Assembly (NCBI RefSeq): GCF_028623165.1 | Contig: NZ_CP117768.1 | Span: forward strand, 4,588,001 to 4,652,000 | Origin: Nostoc sp. UHCC 0926 | GTDB taxonomy: Bacteria; Cyanobacteriota; Cyanobacteriia; Cyanobacteriales; Nostocaceae | Length of the DNA: 64,000 bases | Reading direction: 5' to 3' | Part shown: positions 7,668 to 16,115 of the stretch, piece after piece | Numbering within the stretch: the stretch's first letter is position 1 | How the letters are laid out: every line of letters starts with the position of its first letter | Notes under the pieces: model-generated | Told to the model about the DNA's origin: nothing | Databases searched by the model: none | The model's input: only the letters and a program-made list of their open reading frames with translations | Made by a program: the position numbers and the translations under genes

Positions 7668-8549
7668 ATGTTCAATGCCACTGAAATTTTAATTGATGCC
7701 TTTGTAAATGAAATTCGAGAAGGCTACCGTCGCACCTATGGCTGTTTCAAAAATGATTATCAGGACATTATCGCCTGGGCTGGTAACATGGCTTTGGAAA
7801 ACATTGCCAATAGCGACGCCCTTTACCACAATGTTGAACACACTGTCCTTGTCACCCTGGTAGGGCAAGAAATCTTACGTGGCAAACACATTAGGGAAGG
7901 CGGTGTTTCCAGTGAAGATTGGTTGCATTGTATCATTTCCTTACTGAGTCATGATATTGGCTACGTTAAGGGAGTTTGCCGACAAGACCGAGAAACAGCA
8001 GGCTTATATGCCACGGGTAAAAATGGCAAAATGATTTCTGTAGCTCCTGGCGCTTCTGATGCCAGTCTGACGCCGTATCATGTTGATAGAGCCAAGCTTT
8101 TTATTGATGAGCGTTTTGGAGGTCACAAGTTGATAGATGCTCAGGCAATTAAGAGCAATATTGAATTGACTCGATTTCCCGTGCCTGCGGCAGAAGATCA
8201 TCAAGATACAAAGTGCTTTGCAGGATTAGTCCGGGCTGCTGATTTGATTGGTCAACTAAGCGACCCACGTTACCTGAAGAAAATTACTTCTTTATTTTAC
8301 GAGTTTGAAGAAACTGGTGTAAATAAAGTTTTGGGCTATAAAACCCCTGCCGATTTACGGAATAACTACGCTAAATTTTACTGGAATGGCGTCTATCCCT
8401 ATATCCAAGAGGGACTGCATTATCTATCATTGACACAACAGGGAAAACAAATTCTCGCTAATCTTTACTCAAATGTGTTTGTTGTAGAACATGAAAAACA
8501 ACTGGAAGAACAGCAGCGGTATTTAAAGAAGTTAGAAGTGGGGAGTTAG
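7668..8549 (+). CDS. HD-domain metal-dependent phosphohydrolase
   Basis: The 293-aa soluble protein has the HD signature: H54 and H58 in YHNVEHT, the H95-D96 doublet in LLSHDIGY, and a C-terminal aspartate in VRAADLIGQLSD. HD proteins hydrolyse phosphomonoester or phosphodiester bonds, often of nucleotides. There is no GGDEF, GAF or PAS domain to show a signalling link, so the substrate is unknown. It starts at ATG 7668 and is followed by two palindromic repeat units. Confidence 0.85.
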   Translation: MFNATEILIDAFVNEIREGYRRTYGCFKNDYQDIIAWAGNMALENIANSDALYHNVEHTVLVTLVGQEILRGKHIREGGVSSEDWLHCIISLLSHDIGYVKGVCRQDRETAGLYATGKNGKMISVAPGASDASLTPYHVDRAKLFIDERFGGHKLIDAQAIKSNIELTRFPVPAAEDHQDTKCFAGLVRAADLIGQLSDPRYLKKITSLFYEFEETGVNKVLGYKTPADLRNNYAKFYWNGVYPYIQEGLHYLSLTQQGKQILANLYSNVFVVEHEKQLEEQQRYLKKLEVGS

Positions 8550-8555
8550 GAGTAG

Positions 8556-8609
8556 AGACGCGATTAATCGCGTCTGTACAGGAGTTAGGAGACGCGATTA
8601 ATCGCGTCT
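8556..8609. repeat. Two palindromes AGACGCGATTAATCGCGTCT
   Basis: The same perfect 20-bp palindrome occurs at 8556-8575 and 8590-8609, separated by 14 bp containing GGAGTTAGGAG-type filler. As RNA each copy would fold into a strong stem. Such units are frequent between cyanobacterial genes and may end transcription of the HD gene, although no T-run follows. Confidence 0.8.
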
Positions 8610-8698
8610 GTTTGGAGTTGAGAATTATTAATCATGAGTTATGAATTAAGATAAAAGTTTAATAACTCATAACTCATAACTTATAATTCCTAACTACT

Positions 8699-9815
8699 AT
8701 GGATTGGTGGCGACGACTGAAGAAAAATCCTTTGGCACGATTTGGGGCAATTTTGCTGTTAGTTTTCTACATAGCAGTAATTGCAGCCGATTTCGTGGCT
8801 CCTTATGACCCCTATGCTTCACAGGCCAATGGTTCACTGCTGCCACCAACTAAGATACACTGGGTTTCTCAGTCAGGACAGTTTATTGGGCCCCATGTTT
8901 ATCCGACGACTCAGGGAGATACTAATTTAGAAACAGGCGATCGCCAACTCGTTGTAGACTTCAAAAAACCCTCACCCCTGCGTCTATTTGTCTCGGGGCC
9001 AGAATACCGATTGTTGCAGATGAGTTTGCCATTACCCCCAAAGTGGGATGAAGTCACAATCTTTGCTGGTACCCCCCTTAAATTGGCATTTGTTTGGCAC
9101 AACAAGTGGGGTAAAATTCAACATCTTGGGCACTGATGACCAAGGCCGCGACCAATTTAGTCGCCTGCTGCATGGCGGTCGCATCAGTATGTTTATCGGG
9201 ATTTTTGGCATTATCATTGCCTATCCCCTCGGTTTGCTCATCGGGGGAATTTCTGGCTATTTCGGCGGTGTGACTGATAGCATCATTATGCGCTTGGCAG
9301 AAGTAGTAATGACTTTCCCTAGTATTTATCTTTTGGTGACTTTGGGAGCAGTCTTACCACCTGGTTTAAGCAGTACCCAGCGCTTTTTGCTGATTGTGGT
9401 GATTACTTCGGTTATTCGCTGGGCTGGTTTAGCACGGGTCATTCGCGGACAGGTACTATCAATTAAAGAGCGAGAATTTGTGCAAGCGGCACGCGCAATG
9501 GGCGGGAACCCACTTTATATCATCCTTCGCCACGTTTTGCCGCAAATGGCTAGTTATATAGTTATCTCTGCTACTCTTGCAATTCCTAGCTTTATTGAAT
9601 CAGAAGCGATACTGAGTCTCATCGGCTTGGGAATTCAACAACCAGACCCCTCTTGGGGCAATATGCTTTCTCTGGCTAGCAATGCTTCAATTTTGGTACT
9701 GCAACCTTGGTTAATCTGGTCGCCGGCTGTGCTAATTATCTTCACAGTGCTAGCATTCAACTTACTCGGTGATGGACTCAGAGATGCACTTGACCCCCGG
9801 AGTTTGAGAAGATAA
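8699..9815 (+). pseudogene. Oligopeptide ABC permease (DppC/OppC type), frameshifted
   Basis: Two overlapping frames together make one DppC-type permease. Frame one (8699-9136) has the N-terminal helix, the periplasmic part and PLPPKWDEVTIFAGTPL. Frame two (from about 9078 to 9815) continues NWHLFGTT, LGTDDQGRDQFSR and the membrane domain with the EAA loop (ARAMGGNPLYIILRHVLP). The break lies at a run of six C at 9072-9077; removing one C joins the frames perfectly. This may be a real inactivating mutation, a slippage-prone tract or a sequencing error. Its partners, a DppB-type permease and binding protein, lie at 14818-17768 on the other strand. Confidence 0.85.
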
Positions 9816-9816
9816 G

Positions 9817-10180
9817 CTCTCAGAATAGCAAATGCGATCGCCGATATAGCAAATAGAGTCGCCGAAATAACAAATGCTGTCGCTGAAGTAGCAAATGCGT
9901 TGGCGTAGCCCGCCGCAGGCATCGCTGAAATAGCAAATGCGTTGGCGTAGCCCGCCGCAGGCATCGCTGAAATAGCAAATGCGTTGGCGTAGCCCGCCGC
10001 AGGCATCGCCGAAATAACAAATGCTGTCGCTGAAGTAGCAAATGCGTTGGTGTAGCCCGCCGCAGGCATCGCTGATATAGCAAATGCTGTCGCTAAAGTA
10101 GCAAATGCGTTGGCGTAGCCCGCCGCAGGCATCGCTGATATAGCAAATGCTGTCGCTAAAGTAGCAAATGCGATCGCTAA
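9817..10180. repeat. 21-bp tandem array with embedded 21-bp inserts
   Basis: The base unit is 21 bp, of the form GCYGAAATAGCAAATGCN plus three bases (GTC or ATC), repeated about twelve times. In five units a second 21-bp sequence starting TTGGCGTAGCCCGCC and ending GCAGGC sits between AAATGCG and ATC. This splits what would otherwise read GCGATCGC. Several strands and frames are open only because of the repetition; I do not regard them as genes. Confidence 0.9.
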
Positions 10181-10215
10181 AATTAGTCCGCGAAGGCGGA
10201 CTTTGCCTGTGTAGC

Positions 10216-10287
10216 CGCGAATTCTATTCGCCTTCTATTCGCCTTCTATTCGCCTTCTATTCGCCTTCTATTCGCCTTCCATTCGCT
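10216..10287. repeat. 11-bp tandem repeat (ATTCGCCTTCT)n
   Basis: The unit ATTCGCCTTCT is repeated about six times and stops a dozen bases before the 3' end of the minus-strand ATPase gene. With the 9817-10180 array it fills the space between two convergent genes. Confidence 0.88.
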
Positions 10288-10298
10288 GAAAAAATCCG

Positions 10299-12740
10299 CT
10301 ACTGTTGCAAAACCCAACGGCGAAACAGTTCTACCATAATCCGCCAGCTTCCCTGAGTTTCCTCAACGACATCATGACGCTTCAGAGTATTCAGCGCTTC
10401 CTGTAAATCAGCGTCGTTCATACCTGTAGACTGAGCTAAGGCATCCAGACTTAGCCCTTGTGGTTGAGGTGCAAGCACTTGTAGAATTACCTGTTGACCC
10501 TCAGCACCCCGCGCCGCCTGACCCCAAACTCCATCAAAGTAGTAGCGTCCCCGCTTGAAAAACTCAGGGTCATTGATAACTGCTTCCACGTCTTCTACTG
10601 TGAAAACTGGGTCACGCGATCGTCCTTGCTCAAAAACAAAGTCATTGTAGCGGCGCACTAGCTGAAAACCCAGCAGTTGCACTAAATATGGTTGACCATG
10701 TGTCAAAGCATAAATTTCATCTAAAGCTTCCGGGATGTAGTCGAGGGGGAAGTCTTCATTACCTGGGTTAGCGAGAATTTGGCGAGTAGCTGCACGTTCC
10801 TGAAAGCCTACATGAATAGGAATGACGCTAGCAAAGAAGGGTTGAAAATAATCTGCTGTCATTTCCTCTAAAGTATGCAAACCAGCAAAGGCAAAAGCGA
10901 TTTTAGAACTCATTTGCACCAAACCTCGCAGAAAACCCATAAAGTCGATAGGGATTTTTTTCGCTTCAATCAAATCTTCAATTTTCTCGAACTCGTCTAA
11001 GGCGATGATTAACCCACCATCTAGCTTTGCTTCCACCTGTTTTAAATAACGTTCAAAAGTCCGGTAGGGGAGATTAAGTAAATCAGCATCGGTTGGGGAT
11101 GGAAGTTCGACAGTTCGAGAAATTTCATCACAAATTGCCATTAGCACCTCACCCACACCTTGGGGGCTATCTCCCAAACGTAGCAAGTTGACATAAGCTA
11201 GCTGTATTTGTGAGCCTAGACAGTTAGCAGCGTTAAGCAGAATGGAAGTTTTGCCCATGCGCCTGTGACCGTAGAGAACTATAGACTGGAGTTGATTACC
11301 CATCACCCAGAGTTCTTCTAACTCTCTGATGATATCTTCTCGCCCAATAAAGAGATGACCTTGAACGGGGTCGCCTACAACATAAGGATTAACCACAGGC
11401 TTGGTGATGGAAATTTCTCCCACCTCACCAGTGATTTGTAAAAGGCTTTCTTTCCAAGTTTGAGCAATATCTATGATTAATCCTTGCTCTGCTTGCGGCA
11501 AGGTGTCGGCTTGATTTAGGATATTTGTCAGTTCGCCTAATGCTCGATTAAGAGCTAAAGACCTGGCTGAACGTGAGACGCTGCGCTCTACAAACTGGAC
11601 ATCTTCAACAACTCGACGCAGACTAGTAAGGACTTTCCAGGTAACTGGACGTAATAGAGGTTCCTGTGGAAAAGGAAGAATTTGGATAGCAGCAATAGAG
11701 GCTGGTTTTTGAACTTTGTGAGATGCTGCTAGAGTTTGGGCGAGGGTATACATTTCTTCGCCATAGAGAAGAGAACGCACTACAACAAAAGCCTTTAATG
11801 CTTTCACTGGTTCTTTTTCATGTAGATACCAGAAACCAGCAGCAGCAGCACGGGCAGGGTTGTCCAATCTAATTTCCAGAAACTCTGGAGTTATATCTGC
11901 GCTCCAATAAGCTGAGGCAAAAACCAGTAATTTCCAATCAAAAGGGGCTTCAGCTAGCTGAACAACACGAAAAATGACTTGAGATGGAGAAGTTTCACCA
12001 AGCACCTGATTTACAGCTTGGGCAACAGGGATGAACTGAACAGTATAAGCCAACAGTTGGTTGGCATTATGTAGGCCTGTTTCCCAATCATGACGAAGCC
12101 ACTTTGTCAACCTAGAAAAAAGCCAGGGAATAGGAAGAGGGGTAATATGAGCAATTTGCAAGTGTCTATGTATGTCTAAATTCAAGAGCCAATCATCTAG
12201 ACGTAGTAAAGCCACAGCGAATACCACGGCAAACACCACAGCAAATACCACGGCAAATTGCACGGCGAATACCACGGCAAATTGCGCGGCGAATACCACG
12301 GCAAATTGCGCGGAGAATATCACGGCAAATTGCACGGCGAACACCACGGCAAATTGCACGGCGAACACTACGCCCGCCACGCCCAATACCACACTGAACA
12401 GTACGCCGAACACTATGCCAAACGCCGCACCTTGCCAAATAATAGGAATGCCTATTTGCTGAAAAAACCAATTCGCAGACAGTGCCGTCACAACGGTTAA
12501 AATTAATGCTTGAATAAGCAAATTCTGCTGAATAATATTCTCACGCAGCAACTCCCATCCTTTTCGCCAATTCATTTCCTCTTCAGGAATATGTCTACTC
12601 CCGAATTTGTCCACATACCACCGCAAAGCCTGGGGAAAGTAAAATACCCAGTACAAAAGGCGAAGGTAATCTAAGGGATTCCACAGGGAGAGGGGACGCT
12701 TCAACTTGGGCGCTAAATCTAGGCGGGGTACAGGGGTCAT
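10299..12740 (-). CDS. Membrane-associated P-loop ATPase, 813 aa
   Basis: The N-terminus (1-180) contains a hydrophobic helix (about 75-92) and then a long repeated segment of FAVVFAVQ octads (about 125-177) that would lie in the membrane. A helical middle part follows. The C-terminal half is a STAND/AAA-type ATPase: GREDIIRELEE near 467, Walker A G491-HRRMGKT498, Walker B LIIALDEFEKIE, and a winged-helix-like end (LNTLKRHDVVEE). Similar multi-domain ATPases are often signalling or biological-conflict proteins in filamentous cyanobacteria. It lies 124 bp downstream of a second ATPase in the same orientation, so they may be co-expressed. Confidence 0.82.
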   Translation of the reverse strand: MTPVPRLDLAPKLKRPLSLWNPLDYLRLLYWVFYFPQALRWYVDKFGSRHIPEEEMNWRKGWELLRENIIQQNLLIQALILTVVTALSANWFFQQIGIPIIWQGAAFGIVFGVLFSVVLGVAGVVFAVQFAVVFAVQFAVIFSAQFAVVFAAQFAVVFAVQFAVVFAVVFAVVFAVALLRLDDWLLNLDIHRHLQIAHITPLPIPWLFSRLTKWLRHDWETGLHNANQLLAYTVQFIPVAQAVNQVLGETSPSQVIFRVVQLAEAPFDWKLLVFASAYWSADITPEFLEIRLDNPARAAAAGFWYLHEKEPVKALKAFVVVRSLLYGEEMYTLAQTLAASHKVQKPASIAAIQILPFPQEPLLRPVTWKVLTSLRRVVEDVQFVERSVSRSARSLALNRALGELTNILNQADTLPQAEQGLIIDIAQTWKESLLQITGEVGEISITKPVVNPYVVGDPVQGHLFIGREDIIRELEELWVMGNQLQSIVLYGHRRMGKTSILLNAANCLGSQIQLAYVNLLRLGDSPQGVGEVLMAICDEISRTVELPSPTDADLLNLPYRTFERYLKQVEAKLDGGLIIALDEFEKIEDLIEAKKIPIDFMGFLRGLVQMSSKIAFAFAGLHTLEEMTADYFQPFFASVIPIHVGFQERAATRQILANPGNEDFPLDYIPEALDEIYALTHGQPYLVQLLGFQLVRRYNDFVFEQGRSRDPVFTVEDVEAVINDPEFFKRGRYYFDGVWGQAARGAEGQQVILQVLAPQPQGLSLDALAQSTGMNDADLQEALNTLKRHDVVEETQGSWRIMVELFRRWVLQQ
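12218..12378 (-). repeat. 24-bp minisatellite inside the ATPase gene
   Basis: Alternating 12-mers of the type GCAAATTGCACG and GCGAATACCACG build a 24-bp unit repeated about six times. On the minus strand each unit encodes eight residues (FAVQFAVV), so the array is in frame and makes the membrane segment. Unit changes would lengthen or shorten the protein by multiples of four or eight residues. Confidence 0.88.
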
Positions 12741-12789
12741 TATTCAGCCTCCATCATTACCTGTGAAGAAGCTAATTTTCCAGCACCCT

Positions 12790-12852
12790 TCGCTATGAGG
12801 GGAAAGGGAGTAGGAGTAATCTTACTCCCCTCCCCTAGTAGGGGAGAGGTCA
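12790..12852. repeat. Intergenic hairpin repeat
   Basis: Between the two ATPase genes lies a C/G-rich unit with the palindrome CTCCCCTAGTAGGGGAG (near 12829-12846) and a further GGGAGTAGGAGTAATCTTACTCCC inverted pair just before it. It resembles filler repeats at 52650-52735. It could attenuate transcription between the genes. Confidence 0.6.
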
Positions 12853-12864
12853 GAGCTGTGTAGT

Positions 12865-13977
12865 TCATTGCAAACTTTCCACATACCGCCAATAAGTTGG
12901 ATAACACAGTTGCATAAGTTTTCGAGGATGTCCGCCACTTTCTTGGATGAGTTGGATGATTTCTTCTTCAGTAAAACTCACGGAAGTTCTAGCTAGACGG
13001 TTGGTAATAAAAGCACGCATAGTAGCTTCATCCCAAGGATGAATGTGTTCCTCTTGGCAAATACCTGCCAACGGAGAAGTATTACCTTGCTCCTGACTAT
13101 CCTTAAAAAGGTTATTCAGGGGTTCGGTGGCAGCTAAAATCAGCTTCAACGGGGCATTACTTCCTTCGGCTAAACCGCGCAAATAATCCCTTATTTGGCG
13201 AGTAAAACCTTCCCCTATTAGTTTTCCTACATTGTCTATAGCCAGTAGTATTTTACAACTTCGCAAATTGCGGGTTAATTGATAGTCTTTACTTTCGGAT
13301 ATACCAATCTCGTGACACAAATCACTATAAAATTGACTTTCATTATGAAGTAAATTCAGGTCTAAGAAAACTGGCTGACGTTTACCTTTGAGAAGACTTT
13401 CCGCCTGTTGGTAAATCATCCATAACATTGAGGATTTTCCGATTCCCTCTTCCCCAATTAAAACGACACTACTACCGCTATTCAGTACCTCAAATACTCG
13501 CCGTATTTCGCGCTCTCGGTCAAAGAATAGATGCTTTTCTTCTACTCTGCCATTAAAGGGAATAAAAGGATTATGATTTTGCTGCGGTAGATGATCTGAC
13601 TGTGATTCATCTCCTTGCGTTGAATTAATTATTTCTATAATTGGTTTTTGGGAAGATGAAGCTTTTTCTAAATGCTGTTGATATCCTCCTTCAATTGAGT
13701 TTTTAAAATTTCTTTTTGTAACTTTTATTTCTAAATATTGTGTAATTTTTTTGCATAACTTTGCACCCATATCTCTCACATGTTCTGCACTGTAAGAACC
13801 ATCATTAACAATGTCTGTATACTCCTTCCTTTCCCACATCCCTAAAAAGAGCTTTACTTCCAACTCATTTAAGACTTGCTTTCTGTTTTCCCTAAGCAGT
13901 CCATTAATGAATTCCAACGCTTGTTTTGAGTCCATTAGGCGTAATTGAATTGGCAGAGTAAAGTTAAAATTAGCCAT
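12865..13977 (-). CDS. STAND-type ATPase with N-terminal helical/HTH domain
   Basis: Residues 1 to about 100 form a charged helical domain (MDSKQALEFING, LFLGMWERKEY, SAEHVRDMGAKLCKKI). I associate this domain with the front of many NB-ARC, AAA and WD40 signalling proteins of filamentous cyanobacteria. A Gln/Ser-rich linker follows, then a P-loop ATPase: FFDREREIRRVFEVL, Walker A LIGEEGIGKSS, Walker B ILLAIDNVG, and GGHPRKLMQL near the end. No effector domain is fused. It precedes the 813-aa ATPase on the same strand, and an exported protein gene starts divergently at 14126. Function is unknown; a conflict or regulatory role is inference. Confidence 0.82.
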   Translation of the reverse strand: MANFNFTLPIQLRLMDSKQALEFINGLLRENRKQVLNELEVKLFLGMWERKEYTDIVNDGSYSAEHVRDMGAKLCKKITQYLEIKVTKRNFKNSIEGGYQQHLEKASSSQKPIIEIINSTQGDESQSDHLPQQNHNPFIPFNGRVEEKHLFFDREREIRRVFEVLNSGSSVVLIGEEGIGKSSMLWMIYQQAESLLKGKRQPVFLDLNLLHNESQFYSDLCHEIGISESKDYQLTRNLRSCKILLAIDNVGKLIGEGFTRQIRDYLRGLAEGSNAPLKLILAATEPLNNLFKDSQEQGNTSPLAGICQEEHIHPWDEATMRAFITNRLARTSVSFTEEEIIQLIQESGGHPRKLMQLCYPTYWRYVESLQ

Positions 13978-14125
13978 TAGTGTAATACTTTACCCTACAA
14001 ACCTACATTTGCCTACTTTCCCCTACAACAATTTAATCACTCAAACTCCCTACTAGCGCCTACCTATAAAGCCTGTGTCTCAAGTGATGATGGTGTTACA
14101 GCAAAAAAGTTAAGGAATTTGAGAA

Positions 14126-14674
14126 ATGACAACAACTTTTAGACAACAGCTTATACTTGCTCTTATCGCTGCCACTGCCACCATAGCAGCTGCTGGAGTG
14201 CCTGCCATAATGGGGCGTGACAACAAGCCTTCTCCAGAACCAAAGCCCTCTCCTACTCTCACTTCTACAACATGTGACAAAGTTATTGCCGCTAAAGTAT
14301 GCGTTGATAATCTCACGGTGCAGGTTAATAGTGATGAACCTAAAGAAGTGACAAATCGCGATCGCATACCTCTAAAAGCTAAAGATACTCTAAGATTATC
14401 AAACCTCAGCTATTGCATACCATCTCAAGCTCTAGTCAATCGAGTAGAAGTAAAAGGGTATCTGTTTAAAAATGGAATTGAGAGTTATGAAAATGGCCTT
14501 TTCACTTCTAGTAACTTCCCGATTAATGCTAGTTGTCATAATATTGGGAATTTCCAAAAAAGCTGGAAGCTTGAACCAGGACAGCACCAAGTCAACATAC
14601 CCATTATCAAATATGTTGGCAGCAACAGAATTGTTGACAATACTTTCTACTTTATCTTGGATGTTGGGCAGTAA
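14126..14674 (+). CDS. Exported or membrane-anchored hypothetical protein
   Basis: The 182-aa protein has an N-terminal hydrophobic segment (about residues 8-29) followed by a Pro/Ser-rich linker (PSPEPKPSPTL). This indicates export or a membrane anchor with an outside domain. The outer part has four cysteines (in TTCDK, KVCVDN, SYCIPS and ASCHN) that could form two disulfides. It is predicted beta-rich. No family is recognised. It is divergent from the neighbouring ATPase genes, with about 150 bp between starts. Confidence 0.68.
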   Translation: MTTTFRQQLILALIAATATIAAAGVPAIMGRDNKPSPEPKPSPTLTSTTCDKVIAAKVCVDNLTVQVNSDEPKEVTNRDRIPLKAKDTLRLSNLSYCIPSQALVNRVEVKGYLFKNGIESYENGLFTSSNFPINASCHNIGNFQKSWKLEPGQHQVNIPIIKYVGSNRIVDNTFYFILDVGQ

Positions 14675-14712
14675 TTTCAGTTGCCTGTACACACAAGTCA
14701 TCGAATCAAAAC

Positions 14713-14799
14713 AAAAACCTCACCCTGTCCTAACGGACATCCCTCTCCTTACTAAGGAGAGGGACAGGTTTTACGTAGCATAACCAGGGTGAGGTTTTT
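14713..14799. terminator. Large inverted repeat between convergent genes
   Basis: Outer arms AAAAACCTCACCCTG (14713-14727) and CAGGGTGAGGTTTTT (14785-14799) are perfect inverses. An inner hairpin CCCTCTCCTT/AAGGAGAGGG lies at 14741-14763. The T-run on either side would suit a bidirectional terminator for the exported-protein gene and the permease gene. Confidence 0.7.
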
Positions 14800-14817
14800 G
14801 ATTACTGAATCGATCCT

Positions 14818-15861
14818 CTAATATCGAATTCGCGGATCTACATAAGCATTTAAAATATCAATCAAAATGCTGGCACTCACAACGATCGCACCAAAAAATA
14901 CTAGCACTCCCTGAACTGTGGGATAATCGCGATCGGCGATCGCTTGATATAGTCGATTCGCTAACCCAGGCCAAGAAAATGTTACCTCTGTCAAAATCGC
15001 CCCACCCAATAGAGACGCAAAAGTTAATCCCAAGACCGTAATTACTGGAATTAGGGCATTTTTTAAAGCATGGGAGGCTAAAATCTTATTTTCACCAATA
15101 CCTCTGGCTCTAGCCGCTTCTACATAATCTGCTTGCAAGGTTTGCTTTAAGTTCACTCGCACAATTCGCTCAAAAATTCCACTAAGCAAAATTCCTAGTG
15201 TGAGACTAGGTAGAGCAAGATGGTGCAAAGATGTGAAAAACTGGGTGAAGTTTCCACCGAGTAAGCTATCAATTGTATACAATCCAGTCACAGGAGTGGG
15301 AGCCGGAAGATTAGGCGGAAAGCGGTTGGAATTGGGAAACCAACCCAGTTGGACTGAGAAAATCAACTGCAAAAGCATTCCCGCCCAAAACATGGGGAGT
15401 GCATAGGTGATGATCCCAAACAAGCGCCCACCGACATCGAAATATGTCCCAGGACGAGAAGCTGAAAGAGTCCCAACTAAAATTCCAACGATGAGTGCAA
15501 CCGCCATACTACATACTGCTAACTCCACCGTCGCCGGAAAATATTGTCCAATTATGTCCCAAACATTCTGTCCTCGACTCATTAAAGACGTTCCCAAGTC
15601 AAAACGCAGTATGCTTCCCAAATAATTGAGGTACTGTAGCCACAGGGGAAGATTTAAACCGAGTTGTTTTCGCAATTCTTCTTTAGCTGCTTCTGGCGCA
15701 CGTCCACCGAGAATTGCATCTGCTGGATCTCCTGGTGTTGCTCTTAGTAGGAGAAATACAATGGTAATAATCGTTAATAGCTGAAGTGGTGCGAGAAGCA
15801 ACCGAGAAACAATGTAATATTGTAAAGCTTTAGAGCGAGACATAAGCAATTCAAAATTCAA
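14818..15861 (-). CDS. Oligopeptide ABC permease, DppB/OppB type
   Basis: The 347-aa integral membrane protein has the family layout: N-terminal helix, the RATPGDPADAI motif, six membrane spans, and the EAA coupling loop (VEAARARGIGENKILASHALKNALIP). It imports peptides or related solutes together with a DppC-type permease, a binding protein and ATPase(s). The binding-protein gene lies upstream in the same direction (16116-17768). The likely DppC partner is the frameshifted copy at 8699-9815. No ATPase gene of this system is in the window. Confidence 0.92.
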   Translation of the reverse strand: MNFELLMSRSKALQYYIVSRLLLAPLQLLTIITIVFLLLRATPGDPADAILGGRAPEAAKEELRKQLGLNLPLWLQYLNYLGSILRFDLGTSLMSRGQNVWDIIGQYFPATVELAVCSMAVALIVGILVGTLSASRPGTYFDVGGRLFGIITYALPMFWAGMLLQLIFSVQLGWFPNSNRFPPNLPAPTPVTGLYTIDSLLGGNFTQFFTSLHHLALPSLTLGILLSGIFERIVRVNLKQTLQADYVEAARARGIGENKILASHALKNALIPVITVLGLTFASLLGGAILTEVTFSWPGLANRLYQAIADRDYPTVQGVLVFFGAIVVSASILIDILNAYVDPRIRY

Positions 15862-16073
15862 AATTCAAAATTCAAAATGCAATTTTTGAAAGCATCTTGG
15901 CTATTGACTGGATACGAAACATATTTACTTAAGAACCAAAAGTCAAAATTAAAAATATTGAACCTAACCCTTTCAAAGTGACTTATAAAATCTCTTTATT
16001 CTCTCTGCGCTCTCTGCGTCTCTGTGGTTAAAACGTAATTAAATTAACTACAGAGGCGCAGATAACACAGAGG
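15846..16073. repeat. AATTCAAA tandem repeat and hairpin repeat
   Basis: Just upstream of the permease start the 8-bp unit ATTCAAAA is repeated about four times (15848-15878). At 16001-16029 and 16046-16073 the arms of an imperfect inverted repeat (TCTGCGTCTCTGTGGTT against AACTACAGAGGCGCAGA) form a long stem of a widespread type. Both sit between two genes of one transport system and may separate their transcription. Confidence 0.75.
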
Positions 16074-16115
16074 TTAGAGGTTAAAGAGTAATTTCTTGTC
16101 CCCTTGACTTTTTAA

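Noticed and set aside
8556..8609. tRNA or small RNA gene
   Set aside because: The palindromes are perfect 20-mers without cloverleaf features; they are repeat units.
9635..10132. Minus-strand Ala-rich frame over the array
   Set aside because: It is open only because the 21-bp and inserted 21-bp units lack stops in this frame; it overlaps the permease gene and has no family signal.
12172..12500. Plus-strand frames rich in NTTAN and HGEHHGKL repeats
   Set aside because: They are antisense or shifted readings of the 24-bp minisatellite in the minus-strand ATPase gene.
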